Source: an uncultured Pseudomonadota bacterium (GTDB lineage: Bacteria; Pseudomonadota; Gammaproteobacteria; Steroidobacterales; Steroidobacteraceae). Taken from it: a stretch of 64,000 nucleotides of DNA. Position 1 is the stretch's first letter. Each line of letters begins with the position of its first letter. This document shows positions 36,954 through 46,884 of this stretch, in pieces. The notes beneath the pieces were generated by a model. The model searched no databases and was not told the DNA's origin. It saw only the letters and a program-made list of their open reading frames with translations. Made by a program: the position numbers and the translations under genes. The stretch is from assembly GCA_903828595.1 (NCBI GenBank), contig CAIKMS010000015.1:1-64000 (forward strand), in the 5' to 3' direction.

Positions 36954-37790
36954 ATGATCCTCACTAATCCGCTATCCATCGCCTTCATTGGGGGCGGCAA
37001 CATGGCAAAGGCCTTAATGGGCGGCTTGCTGGCTCGTTCGGATCAGCACCAAATCGTGGTTTCTGAACCCAACACGGCACTGCACGGAGAATTACAGGCG
37101 CAATTCCCGGCAGTACGCGTGACCGCCAGCAACCGCGACGCGGCAGGCATGGCGCAAGTATGGGTTCTTGCTATTAAGCCTCAGTATGTGGCTTTGGTCT
37201 GTCGAGAGCTGGCCGACATAGCCGGCGTCCATTCGCCGTTGGTGATCTCCGTTGCGGCCGGCATTCGGACTGCTGAGCTTTGCCGATGGCTAGGCCCGCA
37301 GGCAGCGGTGGTGCGCGCCATGCCAAACCGGCCAGCCTTGGTGAATGCAGGCATGACCGGCTTATACGCGCCAGATTCCGTAAGTCCTGAATCTCGCCAG
37401 ACAGCCCAAGCCATCTTAGACAGCGTAGGTCGCGTGGCTTGGGTGAACTCAGATGAGGATATAGATTCGGTCACAGCGATCTCCGGCAGTGGTCCAGCGT
37501 ACTTCTTCCTTCTCACGGAACTACTGGAAGAAGCGGCTTTACAACAAGGTTTAAGTCCTGAGGTCGCACGCCTACTTGCCAGGCAGACCGCCTGGGGAAG
37601 TGCAAGTCTGTTACATGGGACGCATGAGACCGCCGCACGACTACGTGCTGAGGTAACCTCCCAAGGCGGTACGACGGAAGCTGCATTGGCGGTTATGGCG
37701 AACCGCGACCTGCGTGATATCGTTATCAAAGCCGTGCATGCTGCTAAATCACGCGCCGAAGAGCTAGCTAATAAATTGAGCGCTGAATAG
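36954..37790 (+). CDS. proC: Pyrroline-5-carboxylate reductase
   Basis: Last step of proline synthesis, using NAD(P)H. The nucleotide loop FIGGGNMAKALMGGL (residues 10-24), VRAMPNRPALV, and the C-terminal signature AISGSGPAYFFLLTELLEEAA with TSQGGTTEAAL are intact. 278 residues. It begins nine bases after yggS. Confidence 0.97.
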   Translation: MILTNPLSIAFIGGGNMAKALMGGLLARSDQHQIVVSEPNTALHGELQAQFPAVRVTASNRDAAGMAQVWVLAIKPQYVALVCRELADIAGVHSPLVISVAAGIRTAELCRWLGPQAAVVRAMPNRPALVNAGMTGLYAPDSVSPESRQTAQAILDSVGRVAWVNSDEDIDSVTAISGSGPAYFFLLTELLEEAALQQGLSPEVARLLARQTAWGSASLLHGTHETAARLRAEVTSQGGTTEAALAVMANRDLRDIVIKAVHAAKSRAEELANKLSAE

Positions 37791-37822
37791 TTCGCGGTGG
37801 CGTTGTCACCAAAGGGAAGAAC

Positions 37823-38395
37823 ATGCCTGAAGTGAGTTTCATACTACAGACGTTTCTAGGACTGCTGCGCTTCATCGTCAGCCTGTTTTTGATGCGCCTA
37901 ATTTTACAGGTGGTGCGCGCGGATTTTCGTAATCCAGTGGCTCAATTTATCGTGCGCTTTACAAACCCTGTCGTTCTTCCTCTGCGTAAAATTCTACCGC
38001 CGGTCGGACGCACGGATACGGCTTCGGTTGTCGCAGTGCTGGCTGCCCAATGCTTGATAACACTCTTAGGCTCGTTGTTCAGCGGTAGCGGGTGGTTACC
38101 ACCGATGGCCTTGATTGCGACTTCGGTAGTGCAACTCGCTCTGACGACTCTTGGTCTTTATAAAATTGTTATCTTTATCTACGTATTGATGAGTTGGATC
38201 AACACGGATCATTACAACCCGGCCAGCCGTTTGCTAAGGCAAGTCTGTGAGCCCGTGCTGGCGCCATTCCGGCGCGCAGTACCTCTGATTGGGGGTATGG
38301 ATTTATCGCCGCTGGTGACTCTCTTTGTCCTGCAACTCTTAGAGATCATCGTCAGCTATCGCATTGAACCTCTGGTTCAGAGCCTGACCCTCTGA
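37823..38395 (+). CDS. yggT: YggT family membrane protein
   Basis: Small inner-membrane protein of 190 residues, the double-length form with two YggT repeats, each holding two hydrophobic helices with a following RxxxP motif (LPLRKILPPVG and LAPFRRAVPLIGGMDLSPLVTLFVL). Function is poorly known; the family is linked to osmotic stress and membrane organisation. Same order, after proC and before yggU, as in many gammaproteobacteria. Confidence 0.94.
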   Translation: MPEVSFILQTFLGLLRFIVSLFLMRLILQVVRADFRNPVAQFIVRFTNPVVLPLRKILPPVGRTDTASVVAVLAAQCLITLLGSLFSGSGWLPPMALIATSVVQLALTTLGLYKIVIFIYVLMSWINTDHYNPASRLLRQVCEPVLAPFRRAVPLIGGMDLSPLVTLFVLQLLEIIVSYRIEPLVQSLTL

Positions 38396-38681
38396 GTGTG
38401 CCTGGGCCCGCTGGGACAATGACGATCTGATACTGACGCTGCGAGTACAACCGCGTGCCAGTAAGGACGGTCTCCAAGCCGACCCGGAAAGGCTGCGAGT
38501 TCGGATTATGGCTCCGCCAGTCGATGGTGTAGCTAACGGGTACTTGTGTAGGTACCTTGCTGGCGTCTTTGACGTCGCTGCATCGCGTGTACAACTGCTA
38601 CGTGGGCAGACCAGTCGCGAGAAGACCCTGGTAGTAAAATCTCCGCGTTGCATACCCGCGTTACTGCGCCCGTTTTTGTGA
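38396..38681 (+). CDS. yggU: YggU/DUF167 family protein, start codon not in frame as read
   Basis: From 38403 to TGA 38681 the sequence encodes a clear DUF167 protein: W-x-RWDNDDLILTLRVQPRASKDG, RVRIMAPPVDGVANGYLCRYLAGVFDV, and LLRGQTSREKTLVV. The frame opens after TGA 38385-38387 but has no ATG, GTG or TTG before the homology begins. A GTG at 38396, directly after the yggT stop, is one base out of frame; removing one C from TGCCTGG would give MCWARWDNDDL, a normal family start. Either a single-base error or a non-standard start explains this. Function of the family is unknown. Confidence 0.8.
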
Positions 38682-38704
38682 TGCGGTTAATCACCACATC
38701 AAGA

Positions 38705-39376
38705 CTACACCAAGACTGCCTGCACAAGCGCCTTGAGGTCTAACAGTCGACCATGAAAAAAATGACCCGCTCCTGACATGACTTCCAATCTTGGCGGCGG
38801 CGTAAGCTGCGCAGCCCAAGCTCGGACATCCGCGCAGGACACGACCTCGTCGTTGTCACCTTGAATCACCACCCAAGGAACCGTTGGCAAACTTAGGCTC
38901 CCATACTCAAAACGCTTAACGGGCGGTGCGATCAGTATCAGCTGTCGAATTTCACAGCGCAGCGCCGCGCGAAAAGCCACATAAGAACCGAATGAAAATC
39001 CGATGAGCGACAACTGCGCACCTGGCCATCGCGAGACTACATAGTCAACCGCTGCCAAGGCGTCCTCTGTCTCACCGATACCATGATCGAACTCGCCAGC
39101 ACTGGAGCCGACCCCGCGGAAATTAAATTTCAACGTTGCAAAGCCACGCTCATGCAGCGCACGCGCGGCCATATGGACGACCTTATTAGTCATCGTTCCC
39201 CCAAACAGGGGATGGGGATGGAGCACAAGGGCAATCTGCGCGCCATCAAACCCAGCGGGAATTTCAACCAAAGCCTCTAGCGGACCGGCCGGACCGCTGA
39301 CCGTCAAAGGCTCCGTGGCGACCGCCGGCAAAGCGACGCCAGTCGGTGAGCTAACTAAGGCAGGCAAATCACTCAA
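38705..39376 (-). CDS. Alpha/beta hydrolase (COG2945-like)
   Basis: Cytosolic alpha/beta hydrolase of 223 residues. Typical of the COG2945 group are [15 protein letters not shown] (near residue 53), [16 protein letters not shown], the nucleophile elbow GFSFGSY (near 126), the Asp in [10 protein letters not shown] and the His in GAGHFFHG. Substrate unknown. The apparent TTG start overlaps the FKBP stop (TTGA); a later internal start is possible. It is convergent with yggU. Confidence 0.88.
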   Translation of the reverse strand: MSDLPALVSSPTGVALPAVATEPLTVSGPAGPLEALVEIPAGFDGAQIALVLHPHPLFGGTMTNKVVHMAARALHERGFATLKFNFRGVGSSAGEFDHGIGETEDALAAVDYVVSRWPGAQLSLIGFSFGSYVAFRAALRCEIRQLILIAPPVKRFEYGSLSLPTVPWVVIQGDNDEVVSCADVRAWAAQLTPPPRLEVMSGAGHFFHGRLLDLKALVQAVLV

Positions 39377-39879
39377 TCGGGGATAAACCCGAGCAATTCA
39401 ACGTCAAAAAGCAGCGTCGCATTGCGCGGAATAATATTGCCTGCACCCCGCACGCCATATCCTAGAGTGGGCGGAATAAGCAGCATTCGGCGGCCACCCA
39501 CCTGCATGCCAGCTACACCCAGATCCCAGCCTTTAATGACCTGCCCCGCGCCCAAAGAGAAGGAAAACGGCTGCCCACGGTCACGCGAACTGTCGAACTG
39601 CTTACCCTTACCCTCGGGAGCAGTCGGGTCATAAAGCCATCCGGTGTAGTGGACGCGCGCCTTGCCGGGTGCAGCAGCCACCATTCCCTTACCAACTTTC
39701 AAATCGGTGACCGTCATCCCTGCATCGACAGCGACCTGCTTTGCCACCTGAGACGGGCTGGTCGTCGCCTCGCTAGCCACCTGTGGAGCAGGCGATGGCG
39801 TATCTTGCGCCTGCGCTAGCGAACAAGCCGTAACGCACATCAAAAGCATCGCGCAAAGGGTTAGCTGACGCATTTTCAT
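39373..39879 (-). CDS. FKBP-type peptidyl-prolyl isomerase, exported
   Basis: A signal sequence covers the first 20-25 residues. VTAC could act as a lipobox, while AQAQ could be cut by signal peptidase I, so lipid anchoring is unsettled. The FKBP fold covers about residues 55-168 ([63 protein letters not shown]). Likely a periplasmic folding catalyst. Its ATG overlaps the msrB stop (ATGA). Confidence 0.92.
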   Translation of the reverse strand: MKMRQLTLCAMLLMCVTACSLAQAQDTPSPAPQVASEATTSPSQVAKQVAVDAGMTVTDLKVGKGMVAAAPGKARVHYTGWLYDPTAPEGKGKQFDSSRDRGQPFSFSLGAGQVIKGWDLGVAGMQVGGRRMLLIPPTLGYGVRGAGNIIPRNATLLFDVELLGFIPD

Positions 39880-40277
39880 GTCTCCTGCTTAGTGTTCGAT
39901 GGATCCTTAAAATCTAACGAGGCAGAGTTAATGCAATAACGCAGCCCGGTGGGATTCGGTCCATCCTCGAAAACATGACCCAAGTGCGCTTCGCATTTCG
40001 CGCAGGTTACCTCGGTGCGGACCATTCCATGACTGGTATCACGATGGGTGTTCACCCGGTCACCCGCCATCGGGATCCAAAAACTCGGCCAGCCGCTACC
40101 GGAATCGTATTTGGTGTCTGATGCAAAGAGCTCATTTCCACAACAAACACAGCTATAAACGCCGTCAGCCTTGTGATTGACGTAACGCCCGGTAAAGGCA
40201 CGCTCAGTGCCTTTGGCTTGCGTTACCTGCCACTGCTCCGCTGAAAGTCGACTCTTTAAGTCATCATTGATCGGCAT
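39876..40277 (-). CDS. msrB: Peptide-methionine (R)-S-oxide reductase
   Basis: Repairs oxidised methionine in proteins. The two zinc CxxC pairs (CVCC near residue 44 and CAKC near 93) and the catalytic cysteine in RYCINS (near 116) are present, with GWPSF and [10 protein letters not shown] between. 133 residues, cytosolic. It heads a coupled msrB-FKBP-hydrolase run, separated from htpG by 57 bases. Confidence 0.96.
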   Translation of the reverse strand: MPINDDLKSRLSAEQWQVTQAKGTERAFTGRYVNHKADGVYSCVCCGNELFASDTKYDSGSGWPSFWIPMAGDRVNTHRDTSHGMVRTEVTCAKCEAHLGHVFEDGPNPTGLRYCINSASLDFKDPSNTKQET

Positions 40278-40334
40278 GTTATCTCCGCTCTAAATTGCCC
40301 TGAGTGATCGCCCTTTGAACCCATGCAGAATGAC

Positions 40335-42203
40335 TCACTCACCTAACAGCAAACGATCCAATCGGCGGCAGAAGTCCGCACTGTCGGCGAGCACACCACC
40401 CTCGGCCAGAATGGCTTGGTCAAATACCGTAAGAACCAGATCGCGGAAGTGCGCTGAGTCGGGCATCGCTGCCAGACGACGAATCAGCGCGTGCTCCGGA
40501 TTGATTTCCAGCGATGGATGCGATTCTGGCATTTTCTGCCCCGCCGCTTCCATAATTCTTCGCATCTGCAAGCCCAGTTCTTGCTCAGAGCGCACTAAGC
40601 ATGCCGCCGATTCCGCTAATCGTTGAGTCGTTCGCACCGCCTCTACCCGGTCTGCTAAAACCTCCTTAAGACGGCTGCATAAGGCCAAATCCGCCTCGCT
40701 GGTATCTTCTTTAGCTTTCTTTTCATCCTCAGTGGCCAGTTCCCCAAGATCTAAGTCACCCCGTGCGACATCGCGCAGCGTCTTGCCATCAAACTCCGAC
40801 AGATAACTGGTCATCCACTCATCGATACGATCGTGCAAAAGCAACGCCTCGATGCCCTTCTGCTTGAGTTTCTCAAGGTGCGGACTGCGACGAGCACCGT
40901 TCCAGGTATCCGACGACGCGTAATAAATATGCTTCTGACCAGGCTTCATACGCGATACGTAATCCGCTAGCGACTGATCTTGAATCTCGCGGTCGGTGTG
41001 AGTGGTTGAGAAGCGGAACAGCTTCGCGATCTTCTCGCGATTTGCCGTATCTTCGGCTACGCCTTCCTTGAGAACCTGGCCAAACTCGGACCAACAAGTC
41101 TGATATTTCTCCGGCTCCGACTCCGCTAATTTAGTCAACATATCCAAGACACGACGGGCAATGCCACTGCGCATTGCCTCGGTCTCCGGGTCTTGCTGCA
41201 ACAACTCGCGAGAAACGTTTAGCGAGAGGTCAGCGGAGTCCACCACACCTTTGATAAAACGCAGGTAGTTAGGAAGGAATTGTTCGGCCTCATCCAAAAT
41301 AAATACGCGCTTGACGTACAACTTCAGTCCGCGTGGGGCCTCGCGATTCCACATGTCAAATGGTGCGCGGGAAGGCACGTATAACAGGGTTGTATATTCT
41401 CGCTTACCTTCCACTCGATTATGCGACCAGGCCAATGGCGCCCCGGAGTCATGGGATATGTGCTTGTAGAACTCGGTATACTCCTCATCAGTAATTTCCG
41501 AGCGTGACCGAGTCCAAAGGGCGGTGGCCGAATTGACCGTATCCCATTGACTTGCATCATCTTGTTTGCGCATTCGAACGGGAAATGAGATGTGATCCGA
41601 GTAGCGTCTGACCAAGGAGCGCAGTCGCCATCCGTCGGCATACTCTTTAGCATCCTCGCGCAGATGCAGCACGATTCGCGTTCCAACATGCTCTAGATCA
41701 ACGGTCTCAACGGTGAAGTCACCTTCACCTTTAGACTCCCAGTGCACGCCTTGATCTGAGGCTACGCCGGCTTGTCGCGTGTATACCTCGACGCGATCAG
41801 CGACAATAAAGGCCGAATAAAAGCCGACACCAAATTGACCAATCAACTGCGAGTCTTTGGCCTGATCGCCGCTTAAGCCGGCCAGAAACTCCGCCGTACC
41901 TGACTTCGCGATAGTACCTAGCTGCGCTACCGCATCCTCGCGCGACATGCCAATGCCACTGTCGGTAACCGTTACCGTGCTGGCCTCGGCATCGAACTCC
42001 ACGTCAATGGTGAGGCTTTCGGCACCCAAGGTGGCATCACTGACCGCCCGAAAACGGCGCTTGTCACAGGCATCAGATGCGTTGGAAATCAGTTCTCTTA
42101 AAAAGATCTCGCGGTTGGAGTACAGCGAGTGGATCATCATTTTTAATAACTGACTGACTTCAGCCTGAAAACCAAGGGTCTGACGGGTAGTTGTCTCGGA
42201 CAT
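40335..42203 (-). CDS. htpG: Heat-shock chaperone HtpG (Hsp90)
   Basis: ATP-dependent chaperone of 622 residues. The GHKL ATPase domain is seen in [35 protein letters not shown] and [11 protein letters not shown]; the middle domain has the catalytic Arg loop ([14 protein letters not shown]) and the C-terminal dimerisation domain follows. I start at ATG 42203, preceded by GAGAGG; the frame continues upstream but lacks family similarity. A sigma-32 promoter lies about 65 bases upstream. Confidence 0.97.
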   Translation of the reverse strand: MSETTTRQTLGFQAEVSQLLKMMIHSLYSNREIFLRELISNASDACDKRRFRAVSDATLGAESLTIDVEFDAEASTVTVTDSGIGMSREDAVAQLGTIAKSGTAEFLAGLSGDQAKDSQLIGQFGVGFYSAFIVADRVEVYTRQAGVASDQGVHWESKGEGDFTVETVDLEHVGTRIVLHLREDAKEYADGWRLRSLVRRYSDHISFPVRMRKQDDASQWDTVNSATALWTRSRSEITDEEYTEFYKHISHDSGAPLAWSHNRVEGKREYTTLLYVPSRAPFDMWNREAPRGLKLYVKRVFILDEAEQFLPNYLRFIKGVVDSADLSLNVSRELLQQDPETEAMRSGIARRVLDMLTKLAESEPEKYQTCWSEFGQVLKEGVAEDTANREKIAKLFRFSTTHTDREIQDQSLADYVSRMKPGQKHIYYASSDTWNGARRSPHLEKLKQKGIEALLLHDRIDEWMTSYLSEFDGKTLRDVARGDLDLGELATEDEKKAKEDTSEADLALCSRLKEVLADRVEAVRTTQRLAESAACLVRSEQELGLQMRRIMEAAGQKMPESHPSLEINPEHALIRRLAAMPDSAHFRDLVLTVFDQAILAEGGVLADSADFCRRLDRLLLGE

Positions 42204-42268
42204 GCGGGCCTCTCGATCGAAGAATATTGAGCATCGCGCCGACGCGGACGCGCTTCCGGCATGAGCGT

Positions 42269-42297
42269 AGATGAGGGTAGGAGCGCCAGTATTCAAG
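42269..42297 (-). promoter_or_regulatory. Candidate sigma-32 promoter of htpG
   Basis: On the minus strand CTTGAAT (42291-42297) is followed after 13 bases by CCCTCATCT (42269-42277), close to the heat-shock consensus CTTGAAA and CCCCATNT. The rest of 42204-42445 holds no gene; CCGCCG-CAA-CGGCGG near 42417-42431 could form a small hairpin after the orphan gene. Confidence 0.65.
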
Positions 42298-42445
42298 GCG
42301 AACCGGGGCGATAAGCTTAAAAAAAGAAGAAACTTCGGAAGGGCTTACCCATTAGGCAGCCGGTCGACAACGCTCGGGCAGTCAGAGGGAACTCCTACCC
42401 GGCTATAGCTGCCCGCCGTTGCGGCGGCGCAGCATGGCTGTAAAC

Positions 42446-42730
42446 TTAGCCGACTTTGCCCTTATCAGGCTCCCAACTCGTGCGCATGCGATCAGCCCAG
42501 GTTTTGTAGTTCGCGTAACTTTGCAGGCTGTTCGTGATCGCCGAGTGGCGACTAACGCCCGCATCGCCACCAACCGGGATCGTAGCTGCTGTCTGTAGCC
42601 CTGGGGTGGCCGGTAAACGATCCGCCCAGCCGCGAGTGCCACGCTGGTAATCACTCCACAAGCTAGGCCCAGACGATCGTTGTGCAACGCCTATCGCCGC
42701 TGCGCCACGAATAATTTTGTTGTCGCTCAT
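42446..42730 (-). CDS. Hypothetical small protein
   Basis: A 94-residue soluble protein that I do not recognise. It begins MSDNKIIRGAAAIGVAQRSS, contains several Trp and Tyr residues (LWSDYQRGTRGWADRL, SYANYKTWADRMRTSW), and repeats the pattern W-A-D-R twice. There is no membrane segment, signal sequence or cysteine. The ATG at 42730 follows a G-rich ribosome site; an alternative start is three codons upstream. Located between ppnN and htpG in the same direction but with gaps of over 100 bases on each side, so it may be its own unit. Confidence 0.6.
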   Translation of the reverse strand: MSDNKIIRGAAAIGVAQRSSGPSLWSDYQRGTRGWADRLPATPGLQTAATIPVGGDAGVSRHSAITNSLQSYANYKTWADRMRTSWEPDKGKVG

Positions 42731-42850
42731 AGTACCCACCCACCTTAAGTGAATGAGACATTAAACTCAGCCATTGATCCTCGGTAGGAACTGCGTCACA
42801 GCCACGCTAGAAGTTTTTTAATGCCGAATAGGCCACAAACACCGCGCGCA

Positions 42851-44248
42851 TCACCCAATCAGGCGGTAGACCGGCTTATAGTTACCCGCCAAGCTCATGC
42901 GATTTTGAGCCACAAAAGAAGCTAACAAAGCATCCAAAGGCACTACGACACGCGTGTCGCCGTGAATTAAAAATGGCCCATGCGCTTCCACCGCCCGAAT
43001 ACCCTGCTCCTTGCAATTACCAGCAACAATTGCAGAAAAAATCCGTCTCAGGTTGGCGGCGCGAACATGTAACGGCTGCTCAAGGCTTATAGGAAAAGCC
43101 TTGACCGACTCGTGTGACACGACAAAGGGCATCTGAAAGTCAGGCGGAATGCGCAAATTCCAGTTGAAGTGATAGGAGTCACCACTGGCCTGCCTAAAGT
43201 CGCGAACAGCACGGCTTCCGGTGACCAACTCTCGGGCAACCGCGGCCGGATCATCAATAATGATCTTATAAAGTGACTGCGCTGCCGGTCCCAGCGTCAA
43301 ATGAATGAAGTCATCAATACGAGAAAAATACTCCGCAGCCGATGCCGGACCGGTGAAGATCAGGGGCATCACCTGACTGTTGTTTGCCGGATCCAGCAAC
43401 GTGCCTAAAAGATATAAAATCTCCTCCGCCGTGCCCACGCCGCCAGGAAACACGACGATGCCGTGCGCAAGTCGCACAAAGCCCTCAAGCCGCTTCTCGA
43501 TGTCAGGCATGATCACCAAACGATTAACGATGGCATTCGGCGGCTCTGCAGCAACGATACCCGGCTCGGTTAAGCCTATATATCGACCACTGGCTATACG
43601 CTGCTTAGCATGACCAAGCACTGCACCCTTCATGGGGCCTTTCATAGCGCCCGGGCCGCAACCGGTGCATACATCAAACTGCCGCAAGCCCAGCTCATAA
43701 CCTACGAGCTTTGAATAATCATATTCCTCGCGGGAAATCGAATGGCCACCCCAACAAACGACTAAGTTAGTTTTTTCATTGTGCTGAAGCACGTTGGCGT
43801 GTCGCAAAATACAGTAAACGGCGTTCGTAATACTCTCAGGTTGCTGTAAATCAAAGAGGCCACTCTGGATGATTTCGTTATCGATAAAAACGATATCGCG
43901 CAAGACAGCAAACAAATGTTCGCGGATACCCTCGATCATTTCACCATCAACAAAAGATTGAGGCGGCGAGTTGGTTAGCTCCAACAAAAGCCCCGCTGAA
44001 GTTGAGACAATCTTAAAATCAAAAGTCTTGTACTTTTCGAACAGCTCTCGATGATTGTCGGTAGTGCTCCCCGAGTTCAAGACAGCCAGAGCGCAACTGC
44101 GAAGCAAAGGGTAAAGACTGCCCTGCCCTCGATTAAACAGTTTCTCTACTTCTTGATGCGACAAAAACTCCAAACTTCCGCGGGGATAAACCACCGCCGA
44201 AATCAGCTCCTCATTGTCACTTGAACTATTTGCAGCCGGGCTATTCAT
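42851..44248 (-). CDS. ppnN: Nucleotide 5'-monophosphate nucleosidase (LOG family)
   Basis: Splits purine and pyrimidine monophosphates into base and ribose-5-phosphate; the E. coli enzyme is activated by ppGpp. The LOG motifs GCGPGAMKGPMKGA (near residue 195) and PGGVGTAEEILYLLG (near 265) are present, flanked by the N- and C-terminal PpnN domains. I start at ATG 44248 (465 residues), two bases after the L,D-transpeptidase stop; the upstream in-frame extension lies inside that gene. Confidence 0.94.
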   Translation of the reverse strand: MNSPAANSSSDNEELISAVVYPRGSLEFLSHQEVEKLFNRGQGSLYPLLRSCALAVLNSGSTTDNHRELFEKYKTFDFKIVSTSAGLLLELTNSPPQSFVDGEMIEGIREHLFAVLRDIVFIDNEIIQSGLFDLQQPESITNAVYCILRHANVLQHNEKTNLVVCWGGHSISREEYDYSKLVGYELGLRQFDVCTGCGPGAMKGPMKGAVLGHAKQRIASGRYIGLTEPGIVAAEPPNAIVNRLVIMPDIEKRLEGFVRLAHGIVVFPGGVGTAEEILYLLGTLLDPANNSQVMPLIFTGPASAAEYFSRIDDFIHLTLGPAAQSLYKIIIDDPAAVARELVTGSRAVRDFRQASGDSYHFNWNLRIPPDFQMPFVVSHESVKAFPISLEQPLHVRAANLRRIFSAIVAGNCKEQGIRAVEAHGPFLIHGDTRVVVPLDALLASFVAQNRMSLAGNYKPVYRLIG

Positions 44249-44250
44249 TT

Positions 44251-44772
44251 TCAAGGTCGTATCTCTATGGGGGTATCGGTACGCGTTAGCAGCCAAAGCT
44301 CCAACATGTCATCATTAGAAAGAGCGATGCAGCCGTTAGTCCAGTCGTTGGATAAATAGTAAGATGATGAACGTCTCGGCGTATTGGGCAAGCCGTGAAT
44401 CATGATAGCGCCACCCGGATCAACGCCTAAAGCCTTTGCTCGCTGTCGATCTACATTACTCGGATAAGACACGTGTAGCGATAAGTAGTACTCGCTGTGC
44501 ACGTTTCGACCATCAATGACGTAATGCCCTTCGGGCGTGCGAAAGTCACCTTCACGATACTTGGGGCCTTGCGCATCTAAACCCAACGAGATGCGATAAG
44601 CCTTAAACGGTTTTCCATCGCGCAATAGATAAAGGCGGTGCTCAGATTTAACGACAAGAATGCCATCGGCTGGCTGGAACTCACTGCTGCTTGCTTGCAC
44701 TGGACTGCTGCAAAGCAAAATGAATACAGCAAAAATCCGAAAAATCCGTGACAAAGTGCAACTTCCGATCAT
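44251..44772 (-). CDS. L,D-transpeptidase, YkuD fold
   Basis: Exported enzyme that could cross-link peptidoglycan or attach lipoproteins. The signal sequence (RIFRIFAVFILLCSSPVQA) is followed by a YkuD domain: LVVKSEHRLYLLRDG, the motif IMIHGLPN and the catalytic segment DWTNGCIALSN with its Cys near residue 158. The usual His of HGC is Asn here, as in other members with DWTxGCIA. The ATG at 44772 (173 residues) is chosen because it directly precedes the signal sequence; the frame extends 15 codons upstream. Confidence 0.88.
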   Translation of the reverse strand: MIGSCTLSRIFRIFAVFILLCSSPVQASSSEFQPADGILVVKSEHRLYLLRDGKPFKAYRISLGLDAQGPKYREGDFRTPEGHYVIDGRNVHSEYYLSLHVSYPSNVDRQRAKALGVDPGGAIMIHGLPNTPRRSSSYYLSNDWTNGCIALSNDDMLELWLLTRTDTPIEIRP

Positions 44773-44869
44773 AGATCCCAGTCTTAATCCTGTGCTTGTA
44801 ACAATGTAAAATATCAACCGATTAAACAGACGTCTAAAGACATGCCTTCCTGGAGAAAACTAGGTTAGT

Positions 44870-45235
44870 TCACCGAGTTTCAATGCGCACCGCGTCGCAA
44901 TACTGGTTGCCCGGCGCTAACTGCGCAATCAATCGGTAGTGAGTGCCCGCTAAGGCATCCACATCCAGCGCAAAGCGAGTACTGGATTTTGACGAAGCTA
45001 CCCGGCAATCGACGATCACGCGATGCATACCCGGGGACACGCTGACATGGGAGTAAAAAGTTCTAATTTCAGTGTCATCAACCTTACGTAATGCGACTGT
45101 TATCGGTAGGCCCGCGCTGATTTGCGGGTCCCCCGTCAGAGTAGCCTGCGCAACGCCTGACGCATCACGTCCCAAGTGAGCTGTCGCGCAGGCTGTACTG
45201 ATTAGCAGCAAAAAAACCGATAGAAAAATCTTCAT
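44870..45235 (-). CDS. Small putative lipoprotein
   Basis: A 121-residue protein with a lipobox ISTAC ending its signal sequence, then a beta-rich domain with two cysteines (VDCRVAS and NQYCDAVRIE) that could pair. I do not recognise a family beyond a resemblance to small envelope lipoproteins that carry a 'PGMHRVIVDC' turn. Its ATG overlaps the stop of the MltD-like gene (TGATG), and the L,D-transpeptidase follows, so a role in the envelope is likely. Confidence 0.7.
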   Translation of the reverse strand: MKIFLSVFLLLISTACATAHLGRDASGVAQATLTGDPQISAGLPITVALRKVDDTEIRTFYSHVSVSPGMHRVIVDCRVASSKSSTRFALDVDALAGTHYRLIAQLAPGNQYCDAVRIETR

Positions 45236-46800
45236 CAGTGATCAACCTCGTGGTGACTATTCTTTGGGGCCCGATCAACAGCCGACTCATTAAGCGAACC
45301 GATTGGCTTGGGCTCCGGCAAGCGCAGCGCCATACCGGCCTTGACCGCTTTAGGACTAGGTAAATTATTCAGAGCTAGCAATTCTTTGGAGGTAGTCCCG
45401 AAGCGATGAGCCACGCTAGACAGCGTTTCATGACGGGCCACGCGGTAAATCGGGTCCACCCGCTGCTGCGCGTAGAGGTCTTGATTGCTCAACCGCGAGA
45501 GCACCTGTTGAGGGTCGCCCGCACTGGCGGGTACACGAAACTCATAGCCTTTAGGGACAAAACGCTCCTCATGCCAGACGGGGTCCAATAGTGAGAGGTT
45601 AAGCTGGCGCAATACGGTTCGATCCACGCCTGATATTCGCTCTAGCGCCCGCACCGGCACGTACTGAGGCAAGCGTATGGGGTGACTGGTGTCGCGTGGT
45701 AGTCGATCCAAAGAGCCAAAATAGCGATCATAGTGTCGCGCGATTGTTAAAGCCGCCAAAAAAGACACGTAAAAATTTCGGGATGCAAAACCGAAACTCG
45801 GGCTTTGATAGTTCCTCACAATGGTGGCTATATCATCGGTCCCTAGCGATGCTTTGGCACGCATCATCCCGCTGATCCCGTGATTGTAGGCAGTTACCGC
45901 CAGCGGCCAAGAACCGAGGATTTGATGTGCGTGAGCCAAAAACTTGGCCGCCGCTGCTGTCGATTGATAGGGGTCTAGACGCTCATCCACTAACGGATCC
46001 ATCGTCAGCGCGTGCGCTGCCGTACTGGGCATGAACTGCCACATGCCAGCGGCGCCCACCTTAGATCGCGCCAACGGATTAAATGATGACTCAACGTGCG
46101 GCAAAGCCACCAACTCAGCACTGACCCCCTCACGATGCAAAACCTCCGTGATGTGTGACTCCCAAGCCCCTGAGCGAACCAACCCCTCCCTAAATCGATC
46201 CGCCTGGCCCAATTGAAAACGCACGTGCGAGGCGGCATCACGCAATACATCAGCCGATACACCGACCGGCCACAACGCCAGGACTCGCTGGTGCTCCTCG
46301 GATAAGGGCAAGTCACCACCGTCGGCCAGTTCAGTAAGAATTCGCTGGTACTTGGCTCGAGTAGCTTCAATGGCTGTCAGGCGAGTATGGGGGTCAACGG
46401 AGGCCGAAAAGTCGATCTGCTCATAAATGACGCCCAAATGCCGGTCGTCATGTACCAGGCCGCCTTGGGTAGTGACACTGGCGTAAATGCGTTCCCAGAA
46501 TCGAATGTCAGGCTCTAATTCCGGTGGTCGCGCGAACGCGTCCGCCACTGCGTCAGGCGTCTCAGCGACTGTTGGCGACCAGTGCATCGTCGCCAGTACC
46601 AAAAACAGCGTCAAAAAAATGCCATCAGCCGCGCGAAGAGCCCGGCTAATGGTTAGCCCAGCCTTAGTCACGCGGGCCTTGATTGGCACGCGAGGATGAA
46701 GTGATGACTGCCGACTTAAGCGTCGGACTGCCTGCCAGACCTTGGGCTCTGACCAGAGCCGGCAACCCCAAGACTGAGCAAAAACTTTGATCGACATCAT
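45235..46800 (-). CDS. mltD: Membrane-bound lytic murein transglycosylase, MltD-like
   Basis: Cleaves glycan strands to 1,6-anhydro ends. Layout: a basic N-terminus, a hydrophobic segment near residues 60-78, an SLT domain with catalytic Glu in LPHVESSFNPLARSKVGAAGMWQFMPST (near 233-260) and AYNHGISGM, then one LysM repeat near 455-500 (YRVARHETLSSVAHRFGTTSKELLALNN). MltD usually has a lipobox and more LysM repeats; here neither is evident. The N-terminal 40 residues before the membrane segment may not be translated: an in-frame GTG after AAGG could be the real start. Confidence 0.88.
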   Translation of the reverse strand: MMSIKVFAQSWGCRLWSEPKVWQAVRRLSRQSSLHPRVPIKARVTKAGLTISRALRAADGIFLTLFLVLATMHWSPTVAETPDAVADAFARPPELEPDIRFWERIYASVTTQGGLVHDDRHLGVIYEQIDFSASVDPHTRLTAIEATRAKYQRILTELADGGDLPLSEEHQRVLALWPVGVSADVLRDAASHVRFQLGQADRFREGLVRSGAWESHITEVLHREGVSAELVALPHVESSFNPLARSKVGAAGMWQFMPSTAAHALTMDPLVDERLDPYQSTAAAAKFLAHAHQILGSWPLAVTAYNHGISGMMRAKASLGTDDIATIVRNYQSPSFGFASRNFYVSFLAALTIARHYDRYFGSLDRLPRDTSHPIRLPQYVPVRALERISGVDRTVLRQLNLSLLDPVWHEERFVPKGYEFRVPASAGDPQQVLSRLSNQDLYAQQRVDPIYRVARHETLSSVAHRFGTTSKELLALNNLPSPKAVKAGMALRLPEPKPIGSLNESAVDRAPKNSHHEVDH

Positions 46801-46884
46801 GTTTTAGAGGTGTTCACGCCGGTGAGGTTTTAGTGTAGCGTTACACAGCACTGGAATTGTAATTCTTCACGCAGCGAAACGCTT

